From an uncultured bacterium (lineage in GTDB: Bacteria; Cyanobacteriota; Vampirovibrionia; Gastranaerophilales; Gastranaerophilaceae), in contig USGC01000036.1 of NCBI GenBank assembly GCA_900554095.1, forward strand, positions 1 to 12,736: a stretch of DNA of 12,736 bases. The letters run 5' to 3'. The position numbers were made by a program, and so were the translations under genes. The notes under the pieces are model-generated. The model had not been told where the DNA came from. It made no database searches and saw only the letters and a list, made by a program, of their open reading frames with translations. The number at the start of each line of letters is the position of its first letter. Positions within the stretch are counted from its first letter, which is position 1. This document shows positions 1 to 6,976 of the stretch, in pieces.

Positions 1-992
1 CAACTGCCGGAATTCTTATAAAAGGCAGCAATTATATTGAAACCTTGGCAAATCCTTCAGTTATTATTTTCGATAAAACAGGTACGTTGACCAAGGGCAG
101 ATTTAAAGTCGCTGAAATTCTTCCTGCTCAAGGAGTTACATCTGATGAGCTTATCGAATACACGGCTTATGCAGAATGCTATTCAAGCCATCCTATTGCG
201 CTTTCTATTAAAGAATATTATAACAAGCCAATAATGAATTCACGGGTTCAATCAGTCGAGGAAATTGCAGGTAAAGGTATTTGTGCTGTTGTGGATGGAA
301 AAACAGTTTTATGCGGTAATACCTCGCTGCTTGAGAGTGAAGATATAATCTATACTTCGGCTGAAAAATCAGGTACAATTGTTTACACGGCTATAAATGG
401 AAAATATGCAGGATACATTGTTATCTCTGACGAGGTAAAATCTGATGGAAAAACTGCTGTTAGAGAAATTAAAGAGCTTGGAGCGGTTCCTGTCATGCTT
501 ACGGGAGACAATCTTTCAGAAGCGCTTAGAGTTGGAGATAAATTAGGTATAAAAGAAATTTACGCAGGACTTTTGCCTCAGAATAAAGTCGAAAAACTTG
601 AAGAATTTATTAATCATAGGCCAAAAGGAAAAAGTGTTATATTTGTTGGGGATGGAATTAATGATGCTCCGGTCCTTACGCGTGCAGATGTTGGTATTGC
701 AATGGGGGCATTAGGTTCTGATGCCGCAATAGAGGCTGCAGATGTTGTAATTATGGATGATAAGCCTTCCAAAATTGCTGCTGCTGTAAAAATTTCGCGC
801 AAAACAATTTCTATTGTAAAGCAGAATATTTTCTTTGCGCTTGGTGTAAAAGCATTGTTTCTGATATTGGGTGCTTTTGGATTTATAACAATGTGGGGTG
901 CTGTTTTTGCAGATGTTGGCGTTTCTGTCATTGCAATCCTGAATTCACTCAGAACTTTGAAGGTCTCGGACTTTAGTAAAACAAGGCAATAG
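1..992 (+). CDS. Zn/Cd/Pb-type P1B heavy-metal ATPase, 3' part (5' end outside window)
   Basis: This is the C-terminal part of a heavy-metal-exporting P-type ATPase. The reading frame is open from base 3 and continues upstream of the window; the TTG at 45 is an internal Leu codon, not a start. Visible landmarks are the phosphorylation motif DKTGTLT (Asp codon 72-74), the SHP motif of the nucleotide-binding domain (His codon 189-191), TGDN near 505, and the hinge GDGINDAP at 648-671. Two C-terminal membrane helices follow. They carry a Lys (849-851, GVKAL) and an Asp (912-914, ADVG), the pair typical of the P1B-2 (ZntA/CadA) subgroup, which exports Zn2+, Cd2+ or Pb2+. The CPC helix and any N-terminal metal-binding domain lie outside the window, so the metal assignment rests on the last helices alone. 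The next gene starts 41 bp downstream on the same strand with no terminator visible. Confidence 0.93.
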   Translation, partial: TAGILIKGSNYIETLANPSVIIFDKTGTLTKGRFKVAEILPAQGVTSDELIEYTAYAECYSSHPIALSIKEYYNKPIMNSRVQSVEEIAGKGICAVVDGKTVLCGNTSLLESEDIIYTSAEKSGTIVYTAINGKYAGYIVISDEVKSDGKTAVREIKELGAVPVMLTGDNLSEALRVGDKLGIKEIYAGLLPQNKVEKLEEFINHRPKGKSVIFVGDGINDAPVLTRADVGIAMGALGSDAAIEAADVVIMDDKPSKIAAAVKISRKTISIVKQNIFFALGVKALFLILGAFGFITMWGAVFADVGVSVIAILNSLRTLKVSDFSKTRQ

Positions 993-1033
993 CAATATCT
1001 AAAAACTTGCATTAATATCATTATGGGGGCAAG

Positions 1034-1729
1034 ATGTGTGATATTAATGAAATCTATATAAAAGTTACGAAAAACGGTCCATATATAATTTATGGGGCCC
1101 CGCCCGTCGTTAGAAAAAAGATTTTATCCGATGAAAACGGTGTCTGTATAGGCTTTAGCGAAGGTGAAAACTTTGAAATAAAATCAAACCCAATAGCACT
1201 TTGCCGCTGCGGATGTACCAAAACTCCTCCGTTTTGTGATAATTCTCACCATGAAAACAATTTTGATGGCACTGAAAGCGCCTCTTTTGAACCAATATTA
1301 AATAATGCAGTAAAGTATGTTGGTAAAAACTTAATACTTTACGATAATGAGAATTACTGTGCATTAGCGCGTTTTTGCGATGCAAACGGCAGCATATGGA
1401 ATTTGATTTATGAAGGAAGCGAGGAGGCGGATAATGAAGTTAAGCGCCAAGCCGCTCTCTGCCCGTCAGGCAGGCTAATAATATTTGATAAAAATGGTAA
1501 TGTAATTGAGCCCCGGCTTGATAAAATGATTTCTGTGCTTGAGGATAACGGTTTAAAAATTAGCGGCCCGATTTATGTTCAAGGCGGCATTAAAGTCGTC
1601 AGCGAAAATGGTGAAAGTTATGAGATCAGAAACCGCCAAACTCTTTGCCGATGCGGAAAGTCTAAAAATAAACCGTTTTGTGACTGTACCCACAAGCACG
1701 TTAAATTTAAAGCCAAAAACAATGATTAA
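1034..1729 (+). CDS. Double CDGSH iron-sulfur protein with a central Cys-rich domain
   Basis: The 231-residue protein has two CDGSH-type motifs (C-x-C-x2-[ST]-x3-P-x-C-D-x-[ST]-H): C57, C59, C68 and H72 near the middle of the N-terminal half, and C205, C207, C216 and H220 near the C-terminus. Each would bind a [2Fe-2S] cluster through three Cys and one His, as in the mitoNEET family. The usual Gly of CDGSH is Asn in the first motif and Cys in the second. Between them is a segment with C109, C115 and a C143-P-S-G turn, resembling the single-cluster domain often found with CDGSH motifs. There is no signal peptide, so it is probably a cytoplasmic redox or Fe-S handling protein; the exact role is unknown. 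It begins 41 bp after the metal ATPase and may be cotranscribed with it. The ribosome-binding site is poor (a G-run about 3 bp before ATG). Confidence 0.88.
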   Translation: MCDINEIYIKVTKNGPYIIYGAPPVVRKKILSDENGVCIGFSEGENFEIKSNPIALCRCGCTKTPPFCDNSHHENNFDGTESASFEPILNNAVKYVGKNLILYDNENYCALARFCDANGSIWNLIYEGSEEADNEVKRQAALCPSGRLIIFDKNGNVIEPRLDKMISVLEDNGLKISGPIYVQGGIKVVSENGESYEIRNRQTLCRCGKSKNKPFCDCTHKHVKFKAKNND

Positions 1730-1753
1730 ATAATCTTTTATTATTTTTAATTA

Positions 1754-1776
1754 TGGTATAATTTTTCCATAAGGAG
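1754..1776 (+). promoter_or_regulatory. Extended -10 promoter and Shine-Dalgarno for the 1782 gene
   Basis: TG-G-TATAAT (1754-1762) is a perfect -10 hexamer with the extended TGn element. The -35 region is not convincing, as expected for an extended -10 promoter. AAGGAG follows at 1771-1776, five bases before the ATG, so the predicted leader is only about a dozen bases. Confidence 0.65.
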
Positions 1777-1781
1777 AAATT

Positions 1782-2450
1782 ATGAAAAAATTATTTGTTT
1801 TATTATTGTTTGTTTTTGTCTTAAATGCCGTACCTGCATTAGCATACGAAGTAAGCCCGTATGTTAAAGATGCCATACGTGATAACCAAATTGTAGACTA
1901 TTCTCCTGTAACAAAGCGGTTTTCTCGAAATCTTGGTGTCGGCGATTATGTTTTTACCAAGCATATGACGCATGGCTCCGGCGGCTTTTCAGAATTCTTT
2001 TTTAAAGACAATTCTTATGACACAAATACAACTTACGAATTTCTCTACGATGGTAAATTAATTGGGTTTAACGTTCATCAAATGAAGTTTTATGAGTTAA
2101 ACTTTAATGAAAAAGAAAATAAATTCACTAACCGGGAAATGAGCGCAGAAGAACTTGAGGAATTTTTTCCGGATGTTAAATTTGTGAAAGTATCGGACTT
2201 CAAAAACAATGAAATCAGTCTTGAATTGCCGGTTTTCCATAAACAGGCTTATATGCTGCTTAATGATACTGACAGAGATTTCTATAAATATTCATTTGAA
2301 TACTATCCAAATGACCCGTTATTCAGAAATATTTTTGAAGTCAGAATGCCGCGTATACTTGTATACTCTCATTTCAAAAGCCGTGATGCCCTTTTCCCTG
2401 TGTTAAGAATCAAAATTAAGCCTCTTTTTCATTTTGATGAGCAGGATTAA
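1782..2450 (+). CDS. Exported protein of unknown function
   Basis: I do not recognise this 222-residue protein. It starts with a clear Sec signal peptide: MKK, a hydrophobic stretch rich in L, F and V, then PALA before Tyr22, so signal peptidase I would cut after about residue 21. It is not a lipoprotein, because no Cys lies at the cleavage site. The mature part is rich in aromatic and acidic residues and has no further membrane span, which suggests a periplasmic or outer-envelope soluble protein. It has its own promoter and a strong Shine-Dalgarno sequence, so it is probably expressed independently of the genes before it. Its last 35 bases overlap the 3' end of the convergent GH77-like gene, so both proteins' C-termini are encoded by opposite strands of the same DNA. 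Confidence 0.8.
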   Translation: MKKLFVLLLFVFVLNAVPALAYEVSPYVKDAIRDNQIVDYSPVTKRFSRNLGVGDYVFTKHMTHGSGGFSEFFFKDNSYDTNTTYEFLYDGKLIGFNVHQMKFYELNFNEKENKFTNREMSAEELEEFFPDVKFVKVSDFKNNEISLELPVFHKQAYMLLNDTDRDFYKYSFEYYPNDPLFRNIFEVRMPRILVYSHFKSRDALFPVLRIKIKPLFHFDEQD

Positions 2451-4431
2451 ACTTATGCATAAGCGCGTAATAAATTCCAAGACCGGCGGCACAAGCGATT
2501 GAACCTATAACAAGAAAAGTTTTTAAACCTTTTCCTCCGCCGGATTTAGACACAGGAGGAGCTTGAGTATTAAGCGGGGCTGCCTCAACGCGTTCCGGGA
2601 GGCTTTCCAAGACTTGCTCAGGTGCTGTTAAGATATCCCGAAATTTGATAATTTCATTGTATAAATTAGGGTGCTTTTCGTCTAAACCTGCTGCTTTAAA
2701 CCGTTTTGCAATGCTATCCATAATGTTAAATCCAAATCCTTCTTGAAGCGATTTGTGGTAGCTTTCTTTATAATTTTCAGGTAATTTGTTTCTAAAGTCT
2801 TTCCAGTTGTGTTTATGGGTGTTGTTAAAGCGGTCTTGGAGGCCAAAAACATCGATATAAAACATCATTATATTTTTCCCGTTTAAAGGAAGTGCAAATT
2901 TTGCTTTTGCATATTCAACAGGATTGGTTTTTAAAGTGTTTTCGTCTATTTTAAGGATTTTTGCAAGGACAGGTATTTGTTTATTTCTTTGTTCAATAAT
3001 TTGTTTAGAAGGTAATACACCAAGAGGATCACAACCTTCTGCGAGCTGTCTAAGATTAATTGGGTCATGGTTTCCGACACCCAACATAAGCTCATCGTTT
3101 TTCCATCCGCGTTCTATAAAATTCTCAAGATATCCCCAATCCTCATCCATGTGGGCTTGAGAGTAGATGCTTACTCTATTTTTAAGCTCAGGGCGGAGTT
3201 TGCCGTCCTTGAAAGGCGAAAAATCTTCAGGGCCTGCTTCAAATTCCCAGGCACAAAGTTTTTGCATATTTTCTTTGGTATTTTCAATACCTTTTGCTTT
3301 TGCAACTTCACCCTCTATCATTTTTAATAAGCTGTCATCGCCGATTTCAACCGACTTTTTGTTGATTCTAGGTGCAATGTAAGCCCAGCCTACATCAAAC
3401 CTTATGCTGTCATATCTTTTTGCACAAAGATATGTTTTTAATCTTACGACTTTAGCGGCTTCGGAATTCGGGTCTTTAATCTTTGTATAGTCAGGTGCCG
3501 GAAGTCCCCAGCCAATTTCGTTTTTATCAGGAAAAGCGTCTGCAAATCCCCACTGTTCACTCTGTCCAAAACCTATTTTGCAGTCGCCTTTTAATGTTAG
3601 TCCGATGGAGTGAAGTTTTTCTCGTGCTATGCTTAGGTGATTGTCTGCTAAAAAGTTTATGAATTTTACAAAATCATAATCATTTTTGTGCTTTCTTAAG
3701 ACCTCATTAATTCGTGCACTGCGTACATTTTCCGGAGTTGAGGATTTGAATAAATCTCTATCAGTTTGGTTTTTCCAGTGTTTGTACCAGCCTTTGCCAT
3801 TTTCTTTTTGAAAAATATTGAACAGAGCTTCTTTATGCAGCCAGAGGTCATCATTTTCTTCAATATATTTGTTGTAATTTATTTTAAGAGACGTATTTTC
3901 ATCCAACTGTTTAAAGCGTTCGTGTGCCTTCTTTAGGGCATTCATTTGCGGACTGTTTTCTTCAAGCACATTTTCAAAGTTTGCCAGACTGTCATGAAAT
4001 TCCCACTTTTTATTTTGAGCAACTATTTGATTAAATTCTTCTTTTGTTAGAATATTGTTAAACTCATCTGTTGTCAAAAGTTCCGGATTAATAAGCTGTG
4101 CTCCAGGAGAAAAAGCATTACCGCCGTAGTTTATATAAGTGTCATGGTACCTAAAAAGAGTATTTTGCGGTAAATCTTCGACAGTATTGAAACCAATGTA
4201 ATCCTTCATGTATTTTAAAAATTCAATTGAATCATCAGAGGCAAAATTGCTTACACCGGTATTATGGGCTGAACTTTGCGGCAGACAGCTTCCGTTTATT
4301 ATAAACACAGATTGTCCGGTCTGCCCAAGCATATTAAGAGCCTTATCCCGGACGAGCGCTTGAGCTTTTAATTCTTCGGGAGTTAACTGTCTTTGGAAAC
4401 TTATTCTGTTTGTTACAGGTGTGATTTTCAT
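2416..4431 (-). CDS. Divergent GH77 (amylomaltase-like) protein with C-terminal membrane anchor
   Basis: The 671-residue protein matches the layout of 4-alpha-glucanotransferase (MalQ) at low similarity. Landmarks in order are: GNAFSPGAQLINPELL (104-119, compare the SPYSA...GNPLLID region), LKGDCKIGFGQSEQWG (280-295, compare the GDLPI...DSAD.W loop), IGWGLPAPDY (306-315), RFD with D346 as the nucleophile candidate, E396 or E398 in the acid/base position, GNHDP with H455-D456 as the transition-state stabiliser, and NW (542-543) with R547. All three GH77 carboxylates therefore seem present. Unusual for the family are the short N-terminus ending in RISFQ (residues 9-13), a linker rich in Pro, Ala and Ser (about 602-632), and one membrane helix at about 637-657 followed by a charged tail. 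Glucan transfer or glycogen turnover is likely, but donor and acceptor are unknown. AGGGG lies 13 bp before the ATG. It is the last of four minus-strand genes. Confidence 0.75.
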   Translation of the reverse strand: MKITPVTNRISFQRQLTPEELKAQALVRDKALNMLGQTGQSVFIINGSCLPQSSAHNTGVSNFASDDSIEFLKYMKDYIGFNTVEDLPQNTLFRYHDTYINYGGNAFSPGAQLINPELLTTDEFNNILTKEEFNQIVAQNKKWEFHDSLANFENVLEENSPQMNALKKAHERFKQLDENTSLKINYNKYIEENDDLWLHKEALFNIFQKENGKGWYKHWKNQTDRDLFKSSTPENVRSARINEVLRKHKNDYDFVKFINFLADNHLSIAREKLHSIGLTLKGDCKIGFGQSEQWGFADAFPDKNEIGWGLPAPDYTKIKDPNSEAAKVVRLKTYLCAKRYDSIRFDVGWAYIAPRINKKSVEIGDDSLLKMIEGEVAKAKGIENTKENMQKLCAWEFEAGPEDFSPFKDGKLRPELKNRVSIYSQAHMDEDWGYLENFIERGWKNDELMLGVGNHDPINLRQLAEGCDPLGVLPSKQIIEQRNKQIPVLAKILKIDENTLKTNPVEYAKAKFALPLNGKNIMMFYIDVFGLQDRFNNTHKHNWKDFRNKLPENYKESYHKSLQEGFGFNIMDSIAKRFKAAGLDEKHPNLYNEIIKFRDILTAPEQVLESLPERVEAAPLNTQAPPVSKSGGGKGLKTFLVIGSIACAAGLGIYYALMHKFNPAHQNEKEA

Positions 4432-4466
4432 ATTAATTTTAAATCCCCTAAAAATTTTTTTTTGCT

Positions 4467-5426
4467 TTATATAATTTTGTTGATTTGATTATTATTCAAA
4501 AAGCATTCAATGTTGTGAAAAACTATCTCAACGCGTTTTTCCATTGACTCTTTTGTTGCAAAGGCAACATGCGGAGTTAAAAGAATATTTTTACAGTTTA
4601 GAAGCGGATGGGATGGTGCAAGTGGCGGTTCTGTTTCAAAAACATCAATCCCGGCCGCTCTTATTTGTCCTTTATTTAGGGCATCAGCCAGGTCTTTGGA
4701 ATTAACAACGGCTCCGCGTGCAGTATTAATTAAAATAGCTGTATTTTTCATGTAGGATAGAGTTTCTTTGTTGATGAGATTTTTGGATTTTTCGCTGACC
4801 GGGCAGTGAAGCGTTACTATATCAGCGGTCTGCAAAAGATCTTTTAAAGGCATATATGTAATTTCAGATGTGCTTTGTTTATTTGAAAAGCCGTTGTAAG
4901 CTAAAATTTTACAGCCAAAAGCCCTGCAAAGTCTTGCTGTTGTTGAACCTATAGCCCCGCAGCCGATTATACCAACGGTTTTCCCTCTTAACTCATTGCC
5001 CATCAAATTTAAGCCAGGCCCTTCTTTTGTGCCGCCTTCGCGAGTACGTTTGTCTGCTTGCGGAACGTTTCTCAACAGAGTTAAAATCATTCCAAGCGTT
5101 AACTCGGCCACTGCATCATTTGAATATCCGCTTGCATTTGAAACTGCAATTTGGCATGCTTTAGCGGCCTCAAGATCCACATGGTCAACGCCGGTGAATG
5201 CAATATCTATAAACTTTAAATTTTTGGCAGATTTTATAACTTCCGCGCAAAGCGGCATGTTTGCTATAATTAAAATATCTGCATCTTTTACATATTGCTT
5301 TTGTTTTTCAATATCGTCAGTTCTTTCATAAGCAAAAAACTTATGCCCTTGGCTTTCAAGAGCAGATTTATATTTGTTTAAGATTTTTTCATCTATAGCA
5401 AGTGATTCTAGCAAAACAATATTCAT
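4467..5426 (-). CDS. D-isomer-specific 2-hydroxyacid dehydrogenase
   Basis: This is an NAD(P)-dependent reductase of 2-oxoacids to D-2-hydroxyacids, of the family holding SerA, glycerate dehydrogenase and D-lactate dehydrogenase. With the start at ATG 5426 it has 319 residues. The nucleotide-binding motif is GCGAIG (155-160). The catalytic triad is R237 (NTARGA), E264 (DVFETEPP) and H286 (LTPHVAF). The acidic residue that normally ends the second strand of the NAD site is replaced in AYNGFSN (176-182), so NADP use is possible. The frame could open at TTG 5444, but GAGGG at 5433-5437, six bases before ATG 5426, favours the shorter form. There is no ACT domain, so it is not a long-form SerA. 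Substrate cannot be fixed from sequence. It lies 38 bp after the radical SAM gene and 35 bp before the GH77 gene. Confidence 0.9.
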   Translation of the reverse strand: MNIVLLESLAIDEKILNKYKSALESQGHKFFAYERTDDIEKQKQYVKDADILIIANMPLCAEVIKSAKNLKFIDIAFTGVDHVDLEAAKACQIAVSNASGYSNDAVAELTLGMILTLLRNVPQADKRTREGGTKEGPGLNLMGNELRGKTVGIIGCGAIGSTTARLCRAFGCKILAYNGFSNKQSTSEITYMPLKDLLQTADIVTLHCPVSEKSKNLINKETLSYMKNTAILINTARGAVVNSKDLADALNKGQIRAAGIDVFETEPPLAPSHPLLNCKNILLTPHVAFATKESMEKRVEIVFHNIECFLNNNQINKII

Positions 5427-5432
5427 AAATAT

Positions 5433-5455
5433 CCCTCTTTTCAAGGATAATTATA
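5433..5455 (-). promoter_or_regulatory. Possible -10 element and Shine-Dalgarno for the dehydrogenase gene
   Basis: On the minus strand TATAAT (5455-5450) lies 23 bases before ATG 5426, and GAGGG (5437-5433) lies six bases before it. No good -35 is seen. The site may be an internal promoter, or only AT-rich spacer in an operon. The Shine-Dalgarno decides the start codon. Confidence 0.4.
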
Positions 5456-5464
5456 TTACAAACA

Positions 5465-6286
5465 TTATATTCTTTTTCTTTTTTTGTTGTGAAAGAAACG
5501 GTTTTGAAACATAAGTCTGTTTTCTGTGCAGTAATTTTCTATATCTTGTTCAAGTTCTTGCCAGTAGTCTTCTTTGTATAATTTATAGATATCTTCATAT
5601 AGAGGGTACAGAGCAGGGAATTTTTCTTTAATTAAAGTCATCATTTCCTTTTTGTAGCCTTCTCTAAGGTTAAGGTTTTCAAACCAAAATTCATCAGCGA
5701 AATCTCTTGAGGCTTCAACAATTTTTTTGTAATCAGTTATTCCGGGCAGAATTGGCGAGAGGAAAACTGCTGTTGTAATTCCTTCATCGTGGAGCGTTTT
5801 TAGAGCATTCAATCTCCTTTTTACAGAAGGAGCCGCATGTTCAAATATTTGTCTGATGTTTTCGTCAACTGTGGAAAACGAAAAGATTACCTGAATATTA
5901 TTAAATTCTTTTAAAATATCCAAATCCCTTAAAATCATATCTGACTTTGTCATGATATTTAGGGTCAAATTCATTTTAGAAAGCTGTTTTAGAATATCAC
6001 GTGTTACTTCGTATTTTTTTTCAAAATGGTTGTAAGGGGCAGTAACAGAGCTGAGCATGACGGTTTTGTTGTTCAGGCGCATATGTGATATTTTGCGTTC
6101 GCACAATTTTATATCAACAAACTTGCCCCAAGGCTCTCTGTGATTTGAAAAGCGCCTCATAAATTCCGCATAGCAATAAGCGCAGCCGTGCGTGCAGCCG
6201 ACATAAGGATTGATTACATAATCCGCATCAGGAAGTTCACATTTTCTTTCATACTCTTTTACGTAAATAATTTTTTCATTAGTCAT
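5465..6286 (-). CDS. SplB-like (COG1533-type) radical SAM protein
   Basis: This 273-residue radical SAM enzyme carries the cluster motif CTHGCAYCYA, with C31, C35 and C38 (C-x3-C-x2-C) binding the [4Fe-4S] cluster that cleaves S-adenosylmethionine. The preceding NPYVG is typical of the family that contains spore photoproduct lyase and its many non-sporulating relatives. VMLSSVTAPY and FSFSTVDENIRQIFEHAAPS fit the partial TIM barrel, and the C-terminus is basic (KKRKRI). The C-terminal Cys that spore photoproduct lyase uses is not evident, so true lyase activity should not be assumed; the substrate is unknown. There is no Shine-Dalgarno, and a perfect -10 hexamer lies six bases before the ATG. 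It sits 32 bp after the C_GCAxxG gene and 38 bp before the dehydrogenase start. Confidence 0.88.
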   Translation of the reverse strand: MTNEKIIYVKEYERKCELPDADYVINPYVGCTHGCAYCYAEFMRRFSNHREPWGKFVDIKLCERKISHMRLNNKTVMLSSVTAPYNHFEKKYEVTRDILKQLSKMNLTLNIMTKSDMILRDLDILKEFNNIQVIFSFSTVDENIRQIFEHAAPSVKRRLNALKTLHDEGITTAVFLSPILPGITDYKKIVEASRDFADEFWFENLNLREGYKKEMMTLIKEKFPALYPLYEDIYKLYKEDYWQELEQDIENYCTENRLMFQNRFFHNKKRKRI

Positions 6287-6292
6287 AAAAGA

Positions 6293-6298
6293 ATTATA
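6293..6298 (-). promoter_or_regulatory. -10 hexamer of a leaderless promoter for the radical SAM gene
   Basis: On the minus strand TATAAT (6298-6293) is followed by six bases and then ATG 6286. No Shine-Dalgarno precedes the ATG and no clear -35 is visible. The spacing places the transcription start at or very near the A of ATG. Confidence 0.5.
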
Positions 6299-6318
6299 TA
6301 TTAGTCAAAGAAAAAATT

Positions 6319-6783
6319 CTATATACATTTGTTTGTTTTATTAATTAAGTGCTTTTCAATAATTAAAGCGGCGTCCGCAATTATTTTTTCGCATGGCCGG
6401 CTGGTGTAATATTCTTCAGTGCGTTTTGATGGGGTGTAATCATCTTTACCTTCTGAAAGCCCGAGTAACTCGCGGCATATTATTGTTTTATGAAGTTTTT
6501 TAAATTCTTCTGCAAGATTTTGAATAAGTTTGTAGTGTTGAGTTTTTGCGTCGTCGTCTTGCGGGCATGTGTAGCCTTTTAAAAGTCCTGCAATCATAAA
6601 CATGGCACTTACAGCGCCGCAAACTTCCCTTAATCTGCCCATGCCTCCGCCAAAAGATGAGGTGAGTTTTAATGCGATGGCTTTATCTATTCCAAGTTCA
6701 TCTGAGAATGCGCAGAATGTTGACTGTGCGCAGTTGTAGCCCTCTTTAAAAAGTTTTGCAGCTTCTGTTGAATATTTGTTCAT
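6319..6783 (-). CDS. C_GCAxxG_C_C family redox-type protein
   Basis: A 154-residue protein of the C_GCAxxG_C_C family, named for its conserved cysteines. Visible are C18 in GYNCAQ, the FGGGMGRLREVCGAV core with C55-G-A, C103 in ICREL, and C131 in SRPCEK. The family is found mostly in anaerobes and often near redox or transport genes; a thiol or metal/Fe-S redox role is likely but unproven. A hydrophobic stretch follows C55 (SAMFMIAGLL), but no signal peptide is present. The frame could begin at GTG 6798. I prefer ATG 6783 because TATTAT lies exactly six bases upstream and no Shine-Dalgarno supports either choice. It is the first of the four-gene minus-strand cluster and is divergent from the glycosyltransferase gene. 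Confidence 0.85.
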   Translation of the reverse strand: MNKYSTEAAKLFKEGYNCAQSTFCAFSDELGIDKAIALKLTSSFGGGMGRLREVCGAVSAMFMIAGLLKGYTCPQDDDAKTQHYKLIQNLAEEFKKLHKTIICRELLGLSEGKDDYTPSKRTEEYYTSRPCEKIIADAALIIEKHLINKTNKCI

Positions 6784-6789
6784 AAGTCT

Positions 6790-6795
6790 ATAATA
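6790..6795 (-). promoter_or_regulatory. -10-like hexamer of a leaderless promoter for the C_GCAxxG gene
   Basis: On the minus strand TATTAT (6795-6790) is followed by six bases and ATG 6783. The -35 position falls in the T-run of the upstream terminator and matches poorly. There is no Shine-Dalgarno sequence. Confidence 0.45.
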
Positions 6796-6806
6796 CACCG
6801 TAAATG

Positions 6807-6835
6807 CAAAATAAAAAGGACTCAGTAATGAGTCC
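6807..6835 (-). terminator. Rho-independent terminator-like hairpin upstream of the C_GCAxxG gene
   Basis: On the minus strand GGACTCA-TTAC-TGAGTCC (6835-6818) forms a perfect 7-bp stem with a 4-base loop, followed by a T-rich run (6817-6807). It points toward the C_GCAxxG gene, yet no minus-strand gene lies upstream of it. It would therefore end a short unannotated transcript, act as an attenuator, or stop antisense transcription. Confidence 0.6.
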
Positions 6836-6941
6836 GTTGGAATTAAGAATAGCTGGAAGTATGAAAAAGATTTAATTATATTTAATCCTTTACATAATAT
6901 TAAATCAATTAGCCACCTGTGCTATATTTTTTTAATAATCC

Positions 6942-6970
6942 TTTACCAAATAAAAATGTTGTTTTATAAT
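6942..6970 (+). promoter_or_regulatory. Promoter for the glycosyltransferase operon, leaderless geometry
   Basis: TTTACC (6942-6947), a 17-base spacer and a perfect TATAAT (6965-6970) form a good sigma-70-type promoter. Six bases later comes ATG 6977 with no Shine-Dalgarno. The -35 lies inside the second copy of an 11-bp direct repeat, TAATCCTTTAC (6883-6893 and 6936-6946), which could be a regulator site. Confidence 0.65.
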
Positions 6971-6976
6971 TATTAT

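Noticed and set aside
614..1021. A 135-codon minus-strand open frame
   Set aside because: It is a shadow of the P-type ATPase 3' end, which has unmistakable family motifs.
5465..6286. True spore photoproduct lyase
   Set aside because: Only the general family signature is visible; the lyase-specific C-terminal Cys is not evident and the context shows no sporulation genes.
6836..6955. Riboswitch in the intergenic region
   Set aside because: Apart from the terminator hairpin I could not match any known aptamer core, and the region is mostly AT-rich low complexity.
6956..6976. ATG 6956 as start of the glycosyltransferase
   Set aside because: That ATG lies upstream of the perfect TATAAT, so it would not be in the predicted mRNA, and the added residues are not family-like.
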